This document shows positions 8,894 to 18,343 of a DNA stretch of 64,000 nucleotides, in pieces. This stretch comes from Agromyces hippuratus. Its GTDB lineage: Bacteria; Actinomycetota; Actinomycetes; Actinomycetales; Microbacteriaceae. A model generated the notes under the pieces. The model made no database searches. It saw nothing but the letters and a program-made list of their open reading frames with translations, and had not been told where the DNA came from. Location: assembly GCF_013410355.1 (NCBI RefSeq), contig NZ_JACCFI010000001.1:744001-808000 (forward strand). Reading direction: 5' to 3'. Both the position numbers and the translations under genes were made by a program. Positions within the stretch are counted from its first letter, which is position 1. Each line of letters starts with the position of its first letter.

Positions 8894-9384
8894 CCCAGTC
8901 AGTACCGCACCGCAATGATGCGCTCGACAGTATCGACCGCAGCATCGTCGCCGAGCTGAGCCGCGACGGCCGCCTCTCGGTGCGGACCCTCGCGGAGCGC
9001 GTGCACATCTCCCGCACTGCGGCGCACAACCGCGTGCAGCAGTTGCAGCAGCGCGGCGTCATCACCGGCTTCGGCGCCCACATCGATCGCAAGGCGATCG
9101 GCCTGAACATCTCGGCGCTCGTCGTGGTGCGCATCGGCGAGGTCTCGTGGGAGGAGATCGCGGCCAAGCTCGCGACGCTGCCCTTCGTCGAGAAGGTGCA
9201 GGCCGTCTCGGGCGACATCGACATCATCCTCACGGTGAGCGCGCCCGACCACGAGCAGCTGAGCCAGGCGATCCTCCGCGACATCCACGACATGCCGGGC
9301 GTCGTGTCGACGCGCTCGCACCTGATCCTCGCCGAGATCGAGGGCCATCCCCCGGCGCAGACGCTGGACATCTGGCGCACCTGA
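8890..9384 (+). CDS. bkdR: Lrp/AsnC family transcriptional regulator
   Basis: A 164-residue regulator: N-terminal helix-turn-helix (about residues 14-60, with RTLAERVHISRTAAHNRVQ) and C-terminal RAM ligand-binding domain. It stands 108 bases upstream of the E1alpha/E1beta/E2 genes. Lrp-type BkdR proteins control branched-chain keto acid dehydrogenase operons, so that role and the symbol are inferred from position. The start overlaps the upstream stop. Confidence 0.85.
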   Translation: MTQSVPHRNDALDSIDRSIVAELSRDGRLSVRTLAERVHISRTAAHNRVQQLQQRGVITGFGAHIDRKAIGLNISALVVVRIGEVSWEEIAAKLATLPFVEKVQAVSGDIDIILTVSAPDHEQLSQAILRDIHDMPGVVSTRSHLILAEIEGHPPAQTLDIWRT

Positions 9385-9492
9385 CGACCATTGCGGCGGA
9401 CGAACGGCATCGCTTTCGAGCCCGCCGTGCCGTTCGTTCACGGTTGCTCGGGCACTCCTCCACGGCGCGCGAGAGTGTCCGACGATGAGGTC

Positions 9493-10626
9493 ATGAGCCT
9501 CAATGTCGAGCATGCATCCGTCCGCACCCTGCCGAGCGAGAAACCCCTGCGCCTCCTCGACAATGCCGGTCACGCGGTCACCGGTTCCGCGACCGGCGGG
9601 TTCGGTCTGCCCGACACCGAGACGCTGCTCGAGCTCTACCGCAAGATGGTCGTCGCCCGCCGTTTCGACGTGCAGGTCACCGCGCTCACGAAGCAGGGTC
9701 GCCTCGCGACCTATCCCTCGGCGTACGGCCAGGAGGCCTGCGAGATCGGCGCCGTCGCCGCGCTCGCCGCCGAGGACTGGCTGTTCCCGACCTACCGCGA
9801 CAGCATCGCCCTGCTCACCCGCGGCATCGAGCCCGCCGACATCCTGCAGTCGTTCCGCGGCGACTGGCACAACGGCTACGACCAGCACGCGCACCGCACC
9901 GCCGCCCAGGCGACGCCGCTCGCGACGCAGGCGCTGCACGCCGTCGGCCTCTCGCACGCGGCCCGCCTGCGACACGACCCGATCGTCGCGCTGACCTTCC
10001 TCGGCGACGGCGCCACGAGCGAGGGCGACGCCCACGAGGCCTTCAACTTCGCGGCGGTCTGGCAGACGCCGACGGTCTTCGTCGTGCAGAACAACCAGTT
10101 CGCGATCAGCGTGCCGCTCGAGCGGCAGACCCGCGCGGCGACCCTCGCCGACAAGGCGGTCGGCTACGGCATGCCCGGCTACCACGTCGACGGCAACGAC
10201 ATCGCGGCCATGTATGCGGTGACGAGCGCCGCCGTCGAGCGCGCCCGGAGCGGCGGCGGCCCCACGCTCATCGAGGGCGTGACCTATCGCATCGAGGCGC
10301 ACACGAACTCCGACGACCCCACCCGCTACCGCGCTGCCCGCGACGTCGAGCACTGGAAGCGCCGCGACCCCATCGAGCGGCTCGAGAAGTTCCTCGTCTC
10401 CGAGGGCGCGCTCACCGAGGCCATGCGCACCGAGATCACGGATGCCGCCGAGGCCCTCGCCGCCCGCACGCGCGACGTCATGACGACCGAGGCCGAGCTC
10501 GATCCCCTCGAGCTCTTCGACCACGTCTACGGGCGGGAGCGCGCCGCGCTCCTCGAACAGCGCGCCGCGCTCGAGGCGGAGATCGCCGCCGGCGCATTCG
10601 CGAGCCACGAGGGAGCGGCACGATGA
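9493..10626 (+). CDS. bkdA: 2-oxoacid (branched-chain) dehydrogenase E1 alpha subunit
   Basis: A 377-residue thiamine-diphosphate enzyme subunit. The TPP motif GDGATSEGDAHEAFNFA ends at NNQFAIS, and the loop ERQTRAATLADKA and YRIEAHTNSDDP are typical. With E1beta it decarboxylates a 2-oxoacid and transfers the acyl group to lipoyl-E2. The Lrp neighbour favours branched-chain oxoacids over pyruvate, but the sequence alone does not settle this. ATG 9493 is preceded by GATGAGG. The gene overlaps E1beta by ATGA. Confidence 0.88.
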   Translation: MSLNVEHASVRTLPSEKPLRLLDNAGHAVTGSATGGFGLPDTETLLELYRKMVVARRFDVQVTALTKQGRLATYPSAYGQEACEIGAVAALAAEDWLFPTYRDSIALLTRGIEPADILQSFRGDWHNGYDQHAHRTAAQATPLATQALHAVGLSHAARLRHDPIVALTFLGDGATSEGDAHEAFNFAAVWQTPTVFVVQNNQFAISVPLERQTRAATLADKAVGYGMPGYHVDGNDIAAMYAVTSAAVERARSGGGPTLIEGVTYRIEAHTNSDDPTRYRAARDVEHWKRRDPIERLEKFLVSEGALTEAMRTEITDAAEALAARTRDVMTTEAELDPLELFDHVYGRERAALLEQRAALEAEIAAGAFASHEGAAR

Positions 10627-11648
10627 CCGCGACCGCGACGAGCACCCCGGCCGCCGAGGCATCCGCTGCGCCGACGCAACTGACCATGGCGGGCGCGCTG
10701 AACGCGGCGCTTCGCGACGCCATGGCGGCCGACGACCGCGTCATCGTCTACGGCGAGGACGTCGGGCCGCTCGGCGGCGTGTTCCGCGTCACCGACGGCC
10801 TGCAGGCCGAGTTCGGCGACCAGCGCATCTGGGACTCGCCGCTCGCCGAGTCCGGCATCATCGGCACCGCCGTCGGCATGGCCATGTACGGCATGCGCCC
10901 GGTCGTCGAGATGCAGTTCGACGCCTTCAGCTACCCGGCGTTCGAGCAGATGGTCTCGCACGTCGCGAAGATGCGGAACCGCACGAAGGGGCGGGTGACA
11001 CTGCCCATGGTCGTGCGCATCCCGTGCGCGGGCGCGATCGGCGGCGTCGAGCACCACTCCGACTCGTCCGAGTCGTATTGGGCGTCGACACCCGGCCTCA
11101 CCGTCGTCATGCCCTCGAATCCCGCCGACGCGTACTCGATGCTGCGCGAGGCGATCGACAGCGACGACCCGGTCGTCTTCATGGAGCCGAAGAGTCGCTA
11201 CTGGTCGAAGGCGCCGCTCGCCCTGCCGGTCACGACCGCGCCGATGGATCGCGCCGAGGTCGTGCGCGAGGGCGCCGACGTGACGCTCATCGGCTACGGC
11301 CCGACCGTGCGCACCGCGCTCGAGGCCGCCGAGGCGGCCGCCGCCGAAGGCCTCTCGATCGAGGTCGTCGACCTCCGCAGCCTCTCCCCCTTCGATGACG
11401 AGACGGTCGGCGCCTCTGTGCGCAAGACCTCCCGGGCCGCCGTCATCCACGAGGCCGCGCAGTTCGGCGGGTACGGCGCCGAGGTCGCCGCCCGGGTCAC
11501 CGAGCGCAACTTCCACCACCTCGCCGCGCCGGTGCTGCGCATCGCGGGCTTCGACATCCCGTTCCCCTCGCCGAAGCTCGAGGAATACCACCTGCCGACC
11601 GCCGACCGGGTGCTCGCCGCCCTCGACACCTGGGAGTGGGACGCATGA
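10623..11648 (+). CDS. bkdB: 2-oxoacid (branched-chain) dehydrogenase E1 beta subunit
   Basis: A 341-residue partner of E1alpha. The segments VYGEDVGPLGGVFRVTDGL, DSPLAESGIIGTAVGMA and VVEMQFDAFSYPAFEQ are typical E1beta motifs, and the C-terminal half is a transketolase-C fold. An Ala-rich stretch of about 18 residues precedes the conserved start. Both ends overlap neighbours by ATGA, so E1alpha, E1beta and E2 form one coupled operon. Confidence 0.9.
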   Translation: MTATATSTPAAEASAAPTQLTMAGALNAALRDAMAADDRVIVYGEDVGPLGGVFRVTDGLQAEFGDQRIWDSPLAESGIIGTAVGMAMYGMRPVVEMQFDAFSYPAFEQMVSHVAKMRNRTKGRVTLPMVVRIPCAGAIGGVEHHSDSSESYWASTPGLTVVMPSNPADAYSMLREAIDSDDPVVFMEPKSRYWSKAPLALPVTTAPMDRAEVVREGADVTLIGYGPTVRTALEAAEAAAAEGLSIEVVDLRSLSPFDDETVGASVRKTSRAAVIHEAAQFGGYGAEVAARVTERNFHHLAAPVLRIAGFDIPFPSPKLEEYHLPTADRVLAALDTWEWDA

Positions 11649-13048
11649 GCCGCGAGTTCATCCTCCCCGACCTCGGCGAGGGGCTCACCGAGGCCGAGAT
11701 CGTCGCCTGGCTCGTCGCCCCCGGCGACCAGGTGGCGATCGACCAGGTCGTCGTCGAGCTCGAGTCTGCGAAATCGGTCGTGCAGCTGCCCACGCCGTTC
11801 GCCGGCGTCGTCGAGTCGCTCGGCGGCGAGGTCGGCCAGGTGCTGCACGCCGGCACCGTGCTGCTGACGCTGCGCAGTGACGCAGAGGTTCCGGATGTCG
11901 CCGAGCCCGCCGAGCCCGGCATCGTGACGAGTGAGACCGCGCTCGCCGAGGAATCCGGCGCCGTGCTGATCGGCTACGGCACGCGGCAATCGACCGTGAC
12001 GAAGCGGGCGGCCTCAGCGCCGGCACGCTTCGGACGCCGCGGTGGCGCGGGAGTCGGTACCGGTTCCGGCGGCGTCGGTGGCGGTGCGTCCACAGGGCCG
12101 CGCTCGAACGGCGCAGCACGACTCGACGCCGCGCGCCGCTCCCCTGTCGTCTCCCCGATCGTGCGCCGCCTCGCGCGTGAGCACGGCTTCGACGCGAGCC
12201 AGCTGCTCGGCTCGGGTCACGATCACCTCGTGATGCGACGCGACGTCGAGTCCTTCATCGCCGAGCAGGAGGCACCGACGACGGCGCCGACCGCCGCGGC
12301 ATCCGCTGCCCCGTCGACGCCGGCGGTCCCCGCAACTGCGCCGATCGCCGACCGCGAGGGCGACCGGCGCGTTCCGCTCGACCGCATGGCACGAGCCGCC
12401 GCCGCCCACTTCTCCCGCTCACGGCGGGAGATCCCCGAGGCGACCGTCTGGATGGACGTCGACGCCACCGGCCTGCTGGCCGCGCGCCGGCAGTTGCAGG
12501 AGGCGACGGGTGAGCGGTTCGGCATCACCGCCCTCATCGCCCGATTCGTCATCGCGGGCCTCGCGAAGCATCCCGCCCTCAACGCGAGCTTCGACGCCGA
12601 GCGCGACGAACTCGTCCTGCACTCGGCCGTGAACCTCGGCCTCGCCGCGCAGACTCCGCGGGGGCTCCTCGTGCCCGTCGTGCACGGGGCGGAGCGGATG
12701 CCGCTGCGCACGCTGCGCGACGCGATCACGGCACGCACCGAGGAGGCCGCCACGGGCGTCTTCCCTCCATCGGCGCTGACGGGCGGCACCTTCACGCTCA
12801 ACAACTACGGCACGCTCGGCGTCGACGGTTCGGCGGCGATCATCAATCACCCCGAGGCGGCGATGCTCGGCGTCGGCCGGTTCATCGAACGCCCGTGGGT
12901 CGTCGATGGCGCCCTCGCCGTGCGCACGGTGACGGAGCTGACGATCTCGTTCGACCACCGGGTGTGCGACGGCGCAGAGGCCGCGGCATTCCTCACCTTC
13001 GTGGCGCGATGCATCGAGCGCCCCGTGTCGGTGCTCGCCGAACTCTGA
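11645..13048 (+). CDS. bkdC: dihydrolipoamide acyltransferase E2 component
   Basis: A 467-residue E2: one lipoyl domain (residues 1-80, lipoyl lysine K43 in LESAKS), a Gly/Ser-rich linker, a peripheral-subunit-binding domain (SPIVRRLAREHGFDASQL), an Ala/Pro/Thr linker, and the catalytic acyltransferase domain ending in FDHRVCDGAE with the active-site His and Asp. Only one lipoyl domain is present, as in branched-chain complexes. No E3 gene follows, so E3 must be supplied from elsewhere. Confidence 0.92.
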   Translation: MSREFILPDLGEGLTEAEIVAWLVAPGDQVAIDQVVVELESAKSVVQLPTPFAGVVESLGGEVGQVLHAGTVLLTLRSDAEVPDVAEPAEPGIVTSETALAEESGAVLIGYGTRQSTVTKRAASAPARFGRRGGAGVGTGSGGVGGGASTGPRSNGAARLDAARRSPVVSPIVRRLAREHGFDASQLLGSGHDHLVMRRDVESFIAEQEAPTTAPTAAASAAPSTPAVPATAPIADREGDRRVPLDRMARAAAAHFSRSRREIPEATVWMDVDATGLLAARRQLQEATGERFGITALIARFVIAGLAKHPALNASFDAERDELVLHSAVNLGLAAQTPRGLLVPVVHGAERMPLRTLRDAITARTEEAATGVFPPSALTGGTFTLNNYGTLGVDGSAAIINHPEAAMLGVGRFIERPWVVDGALAVRTVTELTISFDHRVCDGAEAAAFLTFVARCIERPVSVLAEL

Positions 13049-13093
13049 GTTCGACGCGGCGTCGCCCGATGCGGCGCCGCGATCGCCTCGGGA

Positions 13094-13591
13094 TCAGAAG
13101 AAGTCGTCGGGCGTGCCCGCTGCGCGCTCGACGTCGCGGGTGTCCTGCGCCCCGGCCTTGAGCTTCGCGACCGCGACACGGAGTCCGGACTCCATCTGCG
13201 CAGCCCATGCATCGGACTCGCGAGCGGTCTGCTCGGCGGCACGGGCGCGAGCCTCGCTCGCCTCGGCGGCGTTGCGAGCGTCCTTCACCTGCCGGAGGGC
13301 GAGCGAGATGCCGTAGTACGCCGCGACCATGGTGGCGATCGGCGCGGCGATGATCGCGAGCGCACTGATCGCGGCACCGGTCGGGCTGAAGGCGATCAGC
13401 AGGGCGAAGGCGAGGAAGAGCGCGACGATCGCTGCGAGCACGACGAGCATGAAGCGCAGGTCGCCGCTCCACTTGCCTCGTTCGGCCGGTCGGTTCGGCG
13501 TCGGCCCGTCACCTGGAGCCGGCGCGAAGTTCGGCAGTGCCGCAGTGCCTGCCGCCTCGTCGTTGGTCGGACGTGTGTACGCGTCGGACAT
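13094..13591 (-). CDS. hypothetical membrane protein
   Basis: A 165-residue protein: a polar, Pro-rich N-terminus (about 45 residues), two transmembrane helices (about residues 47-100), and a charged Ala/Glu/Arg-rich tail predicted to be a coiled coil. I do not recognise a family. It is convergent with the E2 gene and stands alone. Confidence 0.65.
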   Translation of the reverse strand: MSDAYTRPTNDEAAGTAALPNFAPAPGDGPTPNRPAERGKWSGDLRFMLVVLAAIVALFLAFALLIAFSPTGAAISALAIIAAPIATMVAAYYGISLALRQVKDARNAAEASEARARAAEQTARESDAWAAQMESGLRVAVAKLKAGAQDTRDVERAAGTPDDFF

Positions 13592-13700
13592 TCGTGCTCC
13601 GCTCCCCTAGGCATTCGGATCAACCCCCCAATTGTGGGCCGGGTCGGTTGACGGGTCAAGGTGCCGCGCGGCATGCCTCAGAAGCCGACCGGCCCGGGGA

Positions 13701-14198
13701 TCAGGCCGCCTGCGCCTCCGCGAGGCCTGCTTCGATCGCGGCGATCACCTCGGGGTCGTCGGGCTGCGTCGTCGGACGGAAGCGCTGCACCTGCCCACTC
13801 GGCTGCACGACGAACTTCTCGAAGTTCCACTTCACGCGGCCCGACTTGCCGTTGCCGTCGGCCACCGAGGTCAGTTCGGCGTAGAGCGGATGCCGATTGC
13901 GCCCGTTGACCTTGACCTTCTCCATGAGCGGGAAGCTGACACCGTAGGTCATGGAGCAGAACTCCTTGATGTCGTCGCCGCTGCCCGGCTCCTGCCCGGC
14001 GAACTGGTTGCACGGGAAGCCGAGCACCGTGAACCCGCGATCGCCGTACTCGCGCTGCAGCGCCTCGAGCTTCTCGTACTGCGGCGTGAGACCGCATTTC
14101 GACGCGACGTTGACGATCATCACGACCTGGTCGGCGTACTCGGCGAGGGAGGTCGATGCTCCGTCGATCGTCGTGAGGGGGATGTCTCTGATGTCCAC
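13701..14198 (-). CDS. glutathione peroxidase family protein (Cys type)
   Basis: A 165-residue thioredoxin-fold peroxidase. The active site NVASKCGLTPQY places the peroxidatic cysteine at C35; the conserved Gln in GFPCNQF and the Trp/Asn in KWNFEKF complete the tetrad. In actinobacteria such enzymes usually take electrons from thioredoxin rather than glutathione. Length is standard and the start is the first ATG of the conserved domain. Confidence 0.93.
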   Translation of the reverse strand: MDIRDIPLTTIDGASTSLAEYADQVVMIVNVASKCGLTPQYEKLEALQREYGDRGFTVLGFPCNQFAGQEPGSGDDIKEFCSMTYGVSFPLMEKVKVNGRNRHPLYAELTSVADGNGKSGRVKWNFEKFVVQPSGQVQRFRPTTQPDDPEVIAAIEAGLAEAQAA

Positions 14199-14296
14199 GA
14201 TCCGAGCCTACGTCGGGCGGCGGCAACCGAGGCCCCTTTCACATCGAATGCGAAGTCACGGTTTCGCACCGCTGCGAAGCGCGGCAGACTCGGTGC

Positions 14297-14782
14297 GTGG
14301 GCATCACCGACGAAGACCTGGCGTTCCTCGAGCGTGCCGTGACACTCGCCCGAGAGGCCGTGGCCGACGGTGACGGCGCCTTCGGTTCGGTGCTCGTCGA
14401 CGCCGCCGGCGTCGAGCGCTTCGTCGACCGCAATCGCGAGACCACCCTCGGCGACGAGACCCGGCATCCCGAGTTCGAGATCGCACGATGGGCCGCCGTG
14501 AACCTGACGGGCGCGGAACGCGCCTCCGCCACGGTCTACACCTCGGGCGAGCACTGCCCGATGTGCTCCGCGGCACATGCCTGGGTCGGGTTGGGACGGA
14601 TCGTCTACGCGGCTTCGGCGGCGCAGATCGCCGAGTGGCGCCGGGAGGTCGGCATGACGCCGTCTCCGGTCGCCGCACTCGCGATCACGACCGTCGCGCC
14701 GGGGCTCGTCGTCGACGGCCCCGTCGAGCGGTTCGCCGACGAACTCCGAACGCTGATCGTCGGCGAGGCGACGACGTCCTGA
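14297..14782 (+). CDS. nucleoside/cytidine deaminase family protein
   Basis: A 161-residue zinc-dependent deaminase. The zinc site is HPEFE (the family's HxE) and EHCPMC (the PCxxC site, with Pro replaced by His at the first position). The family deaminates guanine, cytosine or related nucleobases; the substrate is not evident. GTG 14297 is used as start and lies in the promoter region shared with the divergent peroxidase gene. Confidence 0.85.
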   Translation: MGITDEDLAFLERAVTLAREAVADGDGAFGSVLVDAAGVERFVDRNRETTLGDETRHPEFEIARWAAVNLTGAERASATVYTSGEHCPMCSAAHAWVGLGRIVYAASAAQIAEWRREVGMTPSPVAALAITTVAPGLVVDGPVERFADELRTLIVGEATTS

Positions 14783-14954
14783 CCGGTCGTGTCCGTCGAG
14801 GCCGATCGCTCGCCGGCCTCGCGACCCAGTGTCGGCGCGGCGCGATACGGTCGGTGGAGTCGGTCTCAGGCCGCGCAATGACGAGCGGTTGTGCGCACGT
14901 CGAGTACCCGCATCGGGTGACGATGCACGCCCTCGAGAGGACCACCCCACCACG

Positions 14955-15740
14955 ATGCTGGGCGTCAACCATGCCACCAGCGGCGCCGCCGCGTGGATCG
15001 CCGTCACCGGAGCGATGCCGTACCTCACGAGTGGTGTCTACCCGCTCGACCCCGTCGGCGTCGTCGCCGGATCCTTCATCTGCGCCGGTGCGGCGCTGCT
15101 GCCCGATGCCGACCATCACAGTGCGACCATCGCGCAGTCCGTGCCGATCCTCGGACGGCTCACGGCGGGTGCGGTCGGCTCGGTCGCCGGCGGCCATCGG
15201 TATGGCGCGCACTCCCTCATCGCCGCCGTCATCGTCGGGCTCGGCGCCTGGGCGCTGACCCTCCTGACACTGACGACCGGGCGGCTCGGCACCTTCTCGC
15301 TCGGCATGATGCTCGGCTCCGCCGCCCTCATGTGCTTCGCCGTGAAGGCCCGCGACCTGGTGAACTCGTGGCTGACGGCCTGGGCCATCGGTGCGGCGTT
15401 CGGACTGGTGCTCGTGGTGCTCGCCCCCGACAGCGTCGATTGGTTCCCGTTCGCGGTCGTCGTCGGCTTCGTCGCACACCTCGCCGGAGACTTCCTCACC
15501 ACCGGCGGCCTGCCCGGACTCCTCTGGCCGATCATGCCGCGTCCGCCCAGGTTCCTCAGACGGGCCCCGATCATCAGCCGCATCTGGCGCCCGAGCGGGC
15601 ACGTCGCCCTGCCGGTGCTCGGCGCCACGGGGTCGGTGCGAGAGGTGGCGCTCGGAACCGGCCTCGCGCTGTACGTGCTCATCGGGGTCGCGCACGAGAC
15701 CGTTCGCTGGTTCGGCATCCATCCTGCTTCACTGCTCTGA
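14955..15740 (+). CDS. YdjM/DUF457-type metal-dependent hydrolase, membrane protein
   Basis: A 261-residue integral membrane protein with about six hydrophobic helices. The N-terminus MLGVNHATSGAAAW, the LLPDADHHSATI segment and the GGHRYGAHSL segment carry the His/Asp pattern of the YdjM-like family of putative membrane-bound metal-dependent hydrolases. The cellular role is unknown. ATG 14955 begins the conserved part; the 170-base gap upstream has no other gene. Confidence 0.85.
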   Translation: MLGVNHATSGAAAWIAVTGAMPYLTSGVYPLDPVGVVAGSFICAGAALLPDADHHSATIAQSVPILGRLTAGAVGSVAGGHRYGAHSLIAAVIVGLGAWALTLLTLTTGRLGTFSLGMMLGSAALMCFAVKARDLVNSWLTAWAIGAAFGLVLVVLAPDSVDWFPFAVVVGFVAHLAGDFLTTGGLPGLLWPIMPRPPRFLRRAPIISRIWRPSGHVALPVLGATGSVREVALGTGLALYVLIGVAHETVRWFGIHPASLL

Positions 15741-15826
15741 CGATCACGCATCGACCTCGTCGCCCGTTCGCAGCAGCACCGCCAGTTGGCAGTCCGATCT
15801 CCGAGCCGAGCGATACGGTACCGATC

Positions 15827-16612
15827 ATGCAGATCGACGGACTCCACAACTTCCGCGACACCGGCGGAATGCCGCTCACGAACGGGGGCACGACCCGCAG
15901 CGGCGTGCTCTTCCGCTCCGACGCCCTCTCGGGCCTGACCGACACCGGGCTCGCCGACCTCGCCGCCACCGATATCGGCGTCATCGTCGACTTCCGCACT
16001 CCCGATGAGCGGCGGGCCGCTCCGGACCGCCTTCCGACGTCACGGCAGTTCGCGGTCGTGCAGCTCGGACTGCTCGAGGGCGCCATGGCCGACATGGCAC
16101 AGCGGTTCTTCGCCGACGGCGCATCGCCGTCAGCCGAGGCGCTCGCCGACGCGGCGGCGTCGGTGCCCACCCTCGGCGACCTGTACCTCGGCATGCTGCA
16201 GCACGGCGCCGCCCAGTTCGCCGAGGTCGCGCGCCTCATCGCGGCGTCGACCGATGACTTCCCCTCCGCGGTGCTCGTGCATTGCACCGCCGGGAAGGAC
16301 CGCACGGGAGTGGCGACGGCGCTCATGCTCGACGCGGCGGGCGCGGAGCGCGCCGCCGTCGTGGCGGACTATGCAGCATCCGAGGAGCGTCTCGCAGGCC
16401 CCTGGGCCGACGGGATGCTGCAGATGATCGCGTCGTTCGGACTCCCGCTGACCCCCGAGCTGCGCACCCTCGTGACGGGCACGCCGCCCGAGGCGATCGA
16501 GCGCGCCCTCGAATGGGTCGACGGCGAGTACGGCGGCGCCGCCGGCTACCTCGTGTCGGGAGGGTTGACACCCGATGAGCTGACCGGCCTCCGGGCGCGC
16601 CTCGCGGGCTGA
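15827..16612 (+). CDS. tyrosine-protein phosphatase (dual-specificity type)
   Basis: A 261-residue phosphatase with the P-loop HCTAGKDRTG (nucleophile C153, R159) and the N-terminal NFRDTGG segment of bacterial PtpB/LipA-like phosphatases, which remove phosphate from phosphotyrosine, phosphoserine or phosphoinositides. The general acid is probably in the VVDFRTPDER segment. ATG 15827 excludes a long upstream extension of low conservation. Confidence 0.9.
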   Translation: MQIDGLHNFRDTGGMPLTNGGTTRSGVLFRSDALSGLTDTGLADLAATDIGVIVDFRTPDERRAAPDRLPTSRQFAVVQLGLLEGAMADMAQRFFADGASPSAEALADAAASVPTLGDLYLGMLQHGAAQFAEVARLIAASTDDFPSAVLVHCTAGKDRTGVATALMLDAAGAERAAVVADYAASEERLAGPWADGMLQMIASFGLPLTPELRTLVTGTPPEAIERALEWVDGEYGGAAGYLVSGGLTPDELTGLRARLAG

Positions 16613-16641
16613 GGGCCGACAGCCCGGCTGTTCGAGCCTGC

Positions 16642-18147
16642 CTACCTCGCCGAAGCCGAGTCCGAGTCCGAGTCGCGGGCGCGGCGACGCCGTGTGGCAC
16701 GTCCCGGATCCTGTGCGGGGATGGACCCGGTCACCACCGCGTCGACGTTCATGGAACCGTCGACCGGGCCGACGATCGGAATGGGCGTGGTCGGCGTCGG
16801 GGCCAGCGGCTCGACCCGCATCCTGCCGAGGCGTCGGTGCTCGATCACGTAGGCCGGAACGAGCAGTGCGATCGCACCGAGCCATGCGAGCGGGTTGCTC
16901 CACACCACCCCGACGAAGCCGAACGCCGATCCGAGCACGATCGCCGCGCCGACCCGCATGACGAGCTCGACCACCCCGGTCACGGTCGGTGCCACCGTTC
17001 GGCCGAGGCCCTGCAGCACACCGCGCAGCACGAACAGCACGCCGAGTGCCGAGTAGGTGAAGCCGTCGACGACGAGCATGTACGCCGCGGCATCCACGAC
17101 CGCTTCGGATCCGTCGCCGACGAAGACGCGCACCAGCTCTTCGCTGAAGATGATGAGCGGGGCGCCGATCGCGATGGCGGCACCGATCGACATCCAGGTC
17201 GCCTGCACCACCCCGCGTCGGATGCGGTCGGGGCGTCGACCGCCGAGATTCTGAGCGGCGAACATCGACGCCGCGAGGCCGAGGGACGACAGGAGCGCCA
17301 CCGCGATCGAGTCCACTCGCGATGCCGTCGTGTACGCCGCCACCGCATCGGCGCCGAGCTCGTTCAGCGCCACCTGCACCGTGAGCGTACCGATCGCGAT
17401 GATCGAGGTCTGGAAGCCCATCGGCATTCCCAGACGCAGGTGCTCCACCAACTCGGCACGCGACACCCGCCAGTCGGCGCGGCGCACGTGCAGCACCGGG
17501 ATCCGCCGGCGGATGAAGTCGAGGCACAGCACGACCGACACGGCCTGCGAGACGACCGTCGCGAGGGCGGCCCCGGCGACGCCCCACCCGAGCGGGCCCA
17601 CCATGAGCACCACGAGTGCGATGTTCAGCAGGCACGAGAGCGTCAGGAAGACGAGCGGGGTGCGTGAGTCGCCGATCGCGCGGATGACCGCGGACAGGTA
17701 GTTGAAGAACATGACAGCGGATGCCCCGACGAAGCTGATCTGCGCGAACACCGTCGCCTCCGCGAGCAGTTCTTCGGGTGTCTGCAGCAGCTGCAGCGCC
17801 GGGCCCGCGATGAGCGGCGCTCCGATCGTGAGGACGACGCTCATAGCGCCGGTGAGGAGCGTGCCCGCCGCGACCGAGCGGCGCACGGCATCGAGGTCAC
17901 CCGAACCGAACGCCTGCGCGGTCGGGATCGCGAAGCCCGAGGTGACTCCCCACGCGAATCCGAGCAGCAGGAACAGCAGTGACCCGGTCGCGCCGACCGC
18001 CGCGAGCGAGTCGATGCCGAGCTGCCGGCCGACGACGATCGCATCGACCACCTGGTAGAGCTGCTGCACCACGTTGCCGATGAGCAACGGAACCGCGAAT
18101 ACGAGGATGACCCGCCACGGGGCGCCAGTGGTCAGGTTTCGTGCCAT
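16642..18147 (-). CDS. MATE family efflux transporter
   Basis: A 501-residue protein with about 12 transmembrane helices and the MATE start PLLIGNVVQQLYQVVDAIVVG. MATE proteins export drugs or metabolites in exchange for H+ or Na+. A charged Arg/Ser/Asp-rich tail of about 35 residues follows the last helix. The promoter lies in 18148-18294. Confidence 0.92.
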   Translation of the reverse strand: MARNLTTGAPWRVILVFAVPLLIGNVVQQLYQVVDAIVVGRQLGIDSLAAVGATGSLLFLLLGFAWGVTSGFAIPTAQAFGSGDLDAVRRSVAAGTLLTGAMSVVLTIGAPLIAGPALQLLQTPEELLAEATVFAQISFVGASAVMFFNYLSAVIRAIGDSRTPLVFLTLSCLLNIALVVLMVGPLGWGVAGAALATVVSQAVSVVLCLDFIRRRIPVLHVRRADWRVSRAELVEHLRLGMPMGFQTSIIAIGTLTVQVALNELGADAVAAYTTASRVDSIAVALLSSLGLAASMFAAQNLGGRRPDRIRRGVVQATWMSIGAAIAIGAPLIIFSEELVRVFVGDGSEAVVDAAAYMLVVDGFTYSALGVLFVLRGVLQGLGRTVAPTVTGVVELVMRVGAAIVLGSAFGFVGVVWSNPLAWLGAIALLVPAYVIEHRRLGRMRVEPLAPTPTTPIPIVGPVDGSMNVDAVVTGSIPAQDPGRATRRRRARDSDSDSASAR

Positions 18148-18294
18148 GTGCTTCTCAACGGTTCGGAGCGGGAAGAGGGCTGCGCGATGTTTGCGCTACC
18201 ACACGCAGTATATCTGCGCCCCGCGCAACAGAATTCCACCGCGCTGCCGCGAGCGTCGCGTCTCCAGCCGGTCCCGGCAGATCACGATCGCCGA

Positions 18295-18318
18295 CGGCCC
18301 GGGCCTGAGCCCGGGCCG
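18295..18318 (-). terminator. terminator after the endonuclease/phosphatase gene
   Basis: A perfect 10-bp G+C stem (CGGCCCGGGC with its complement) and a 4-base loop lie 26 bases beyond the stop of the minus-strand gene. Confidence 0.75.
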
Positions 18319-18343
18319 CCGAACTGTCATGCGTCTGCGAAGA

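Noticed and set aside
9493..13048. Pyruvate dehydrogenase complex as the firm call
   Set aside because: E1alpha/E1beta heteromers also serve pyruvate, but the adjacent Lrp regulator and single-lipoyl E2 favour the branched-chain complex; the substrate is left open.
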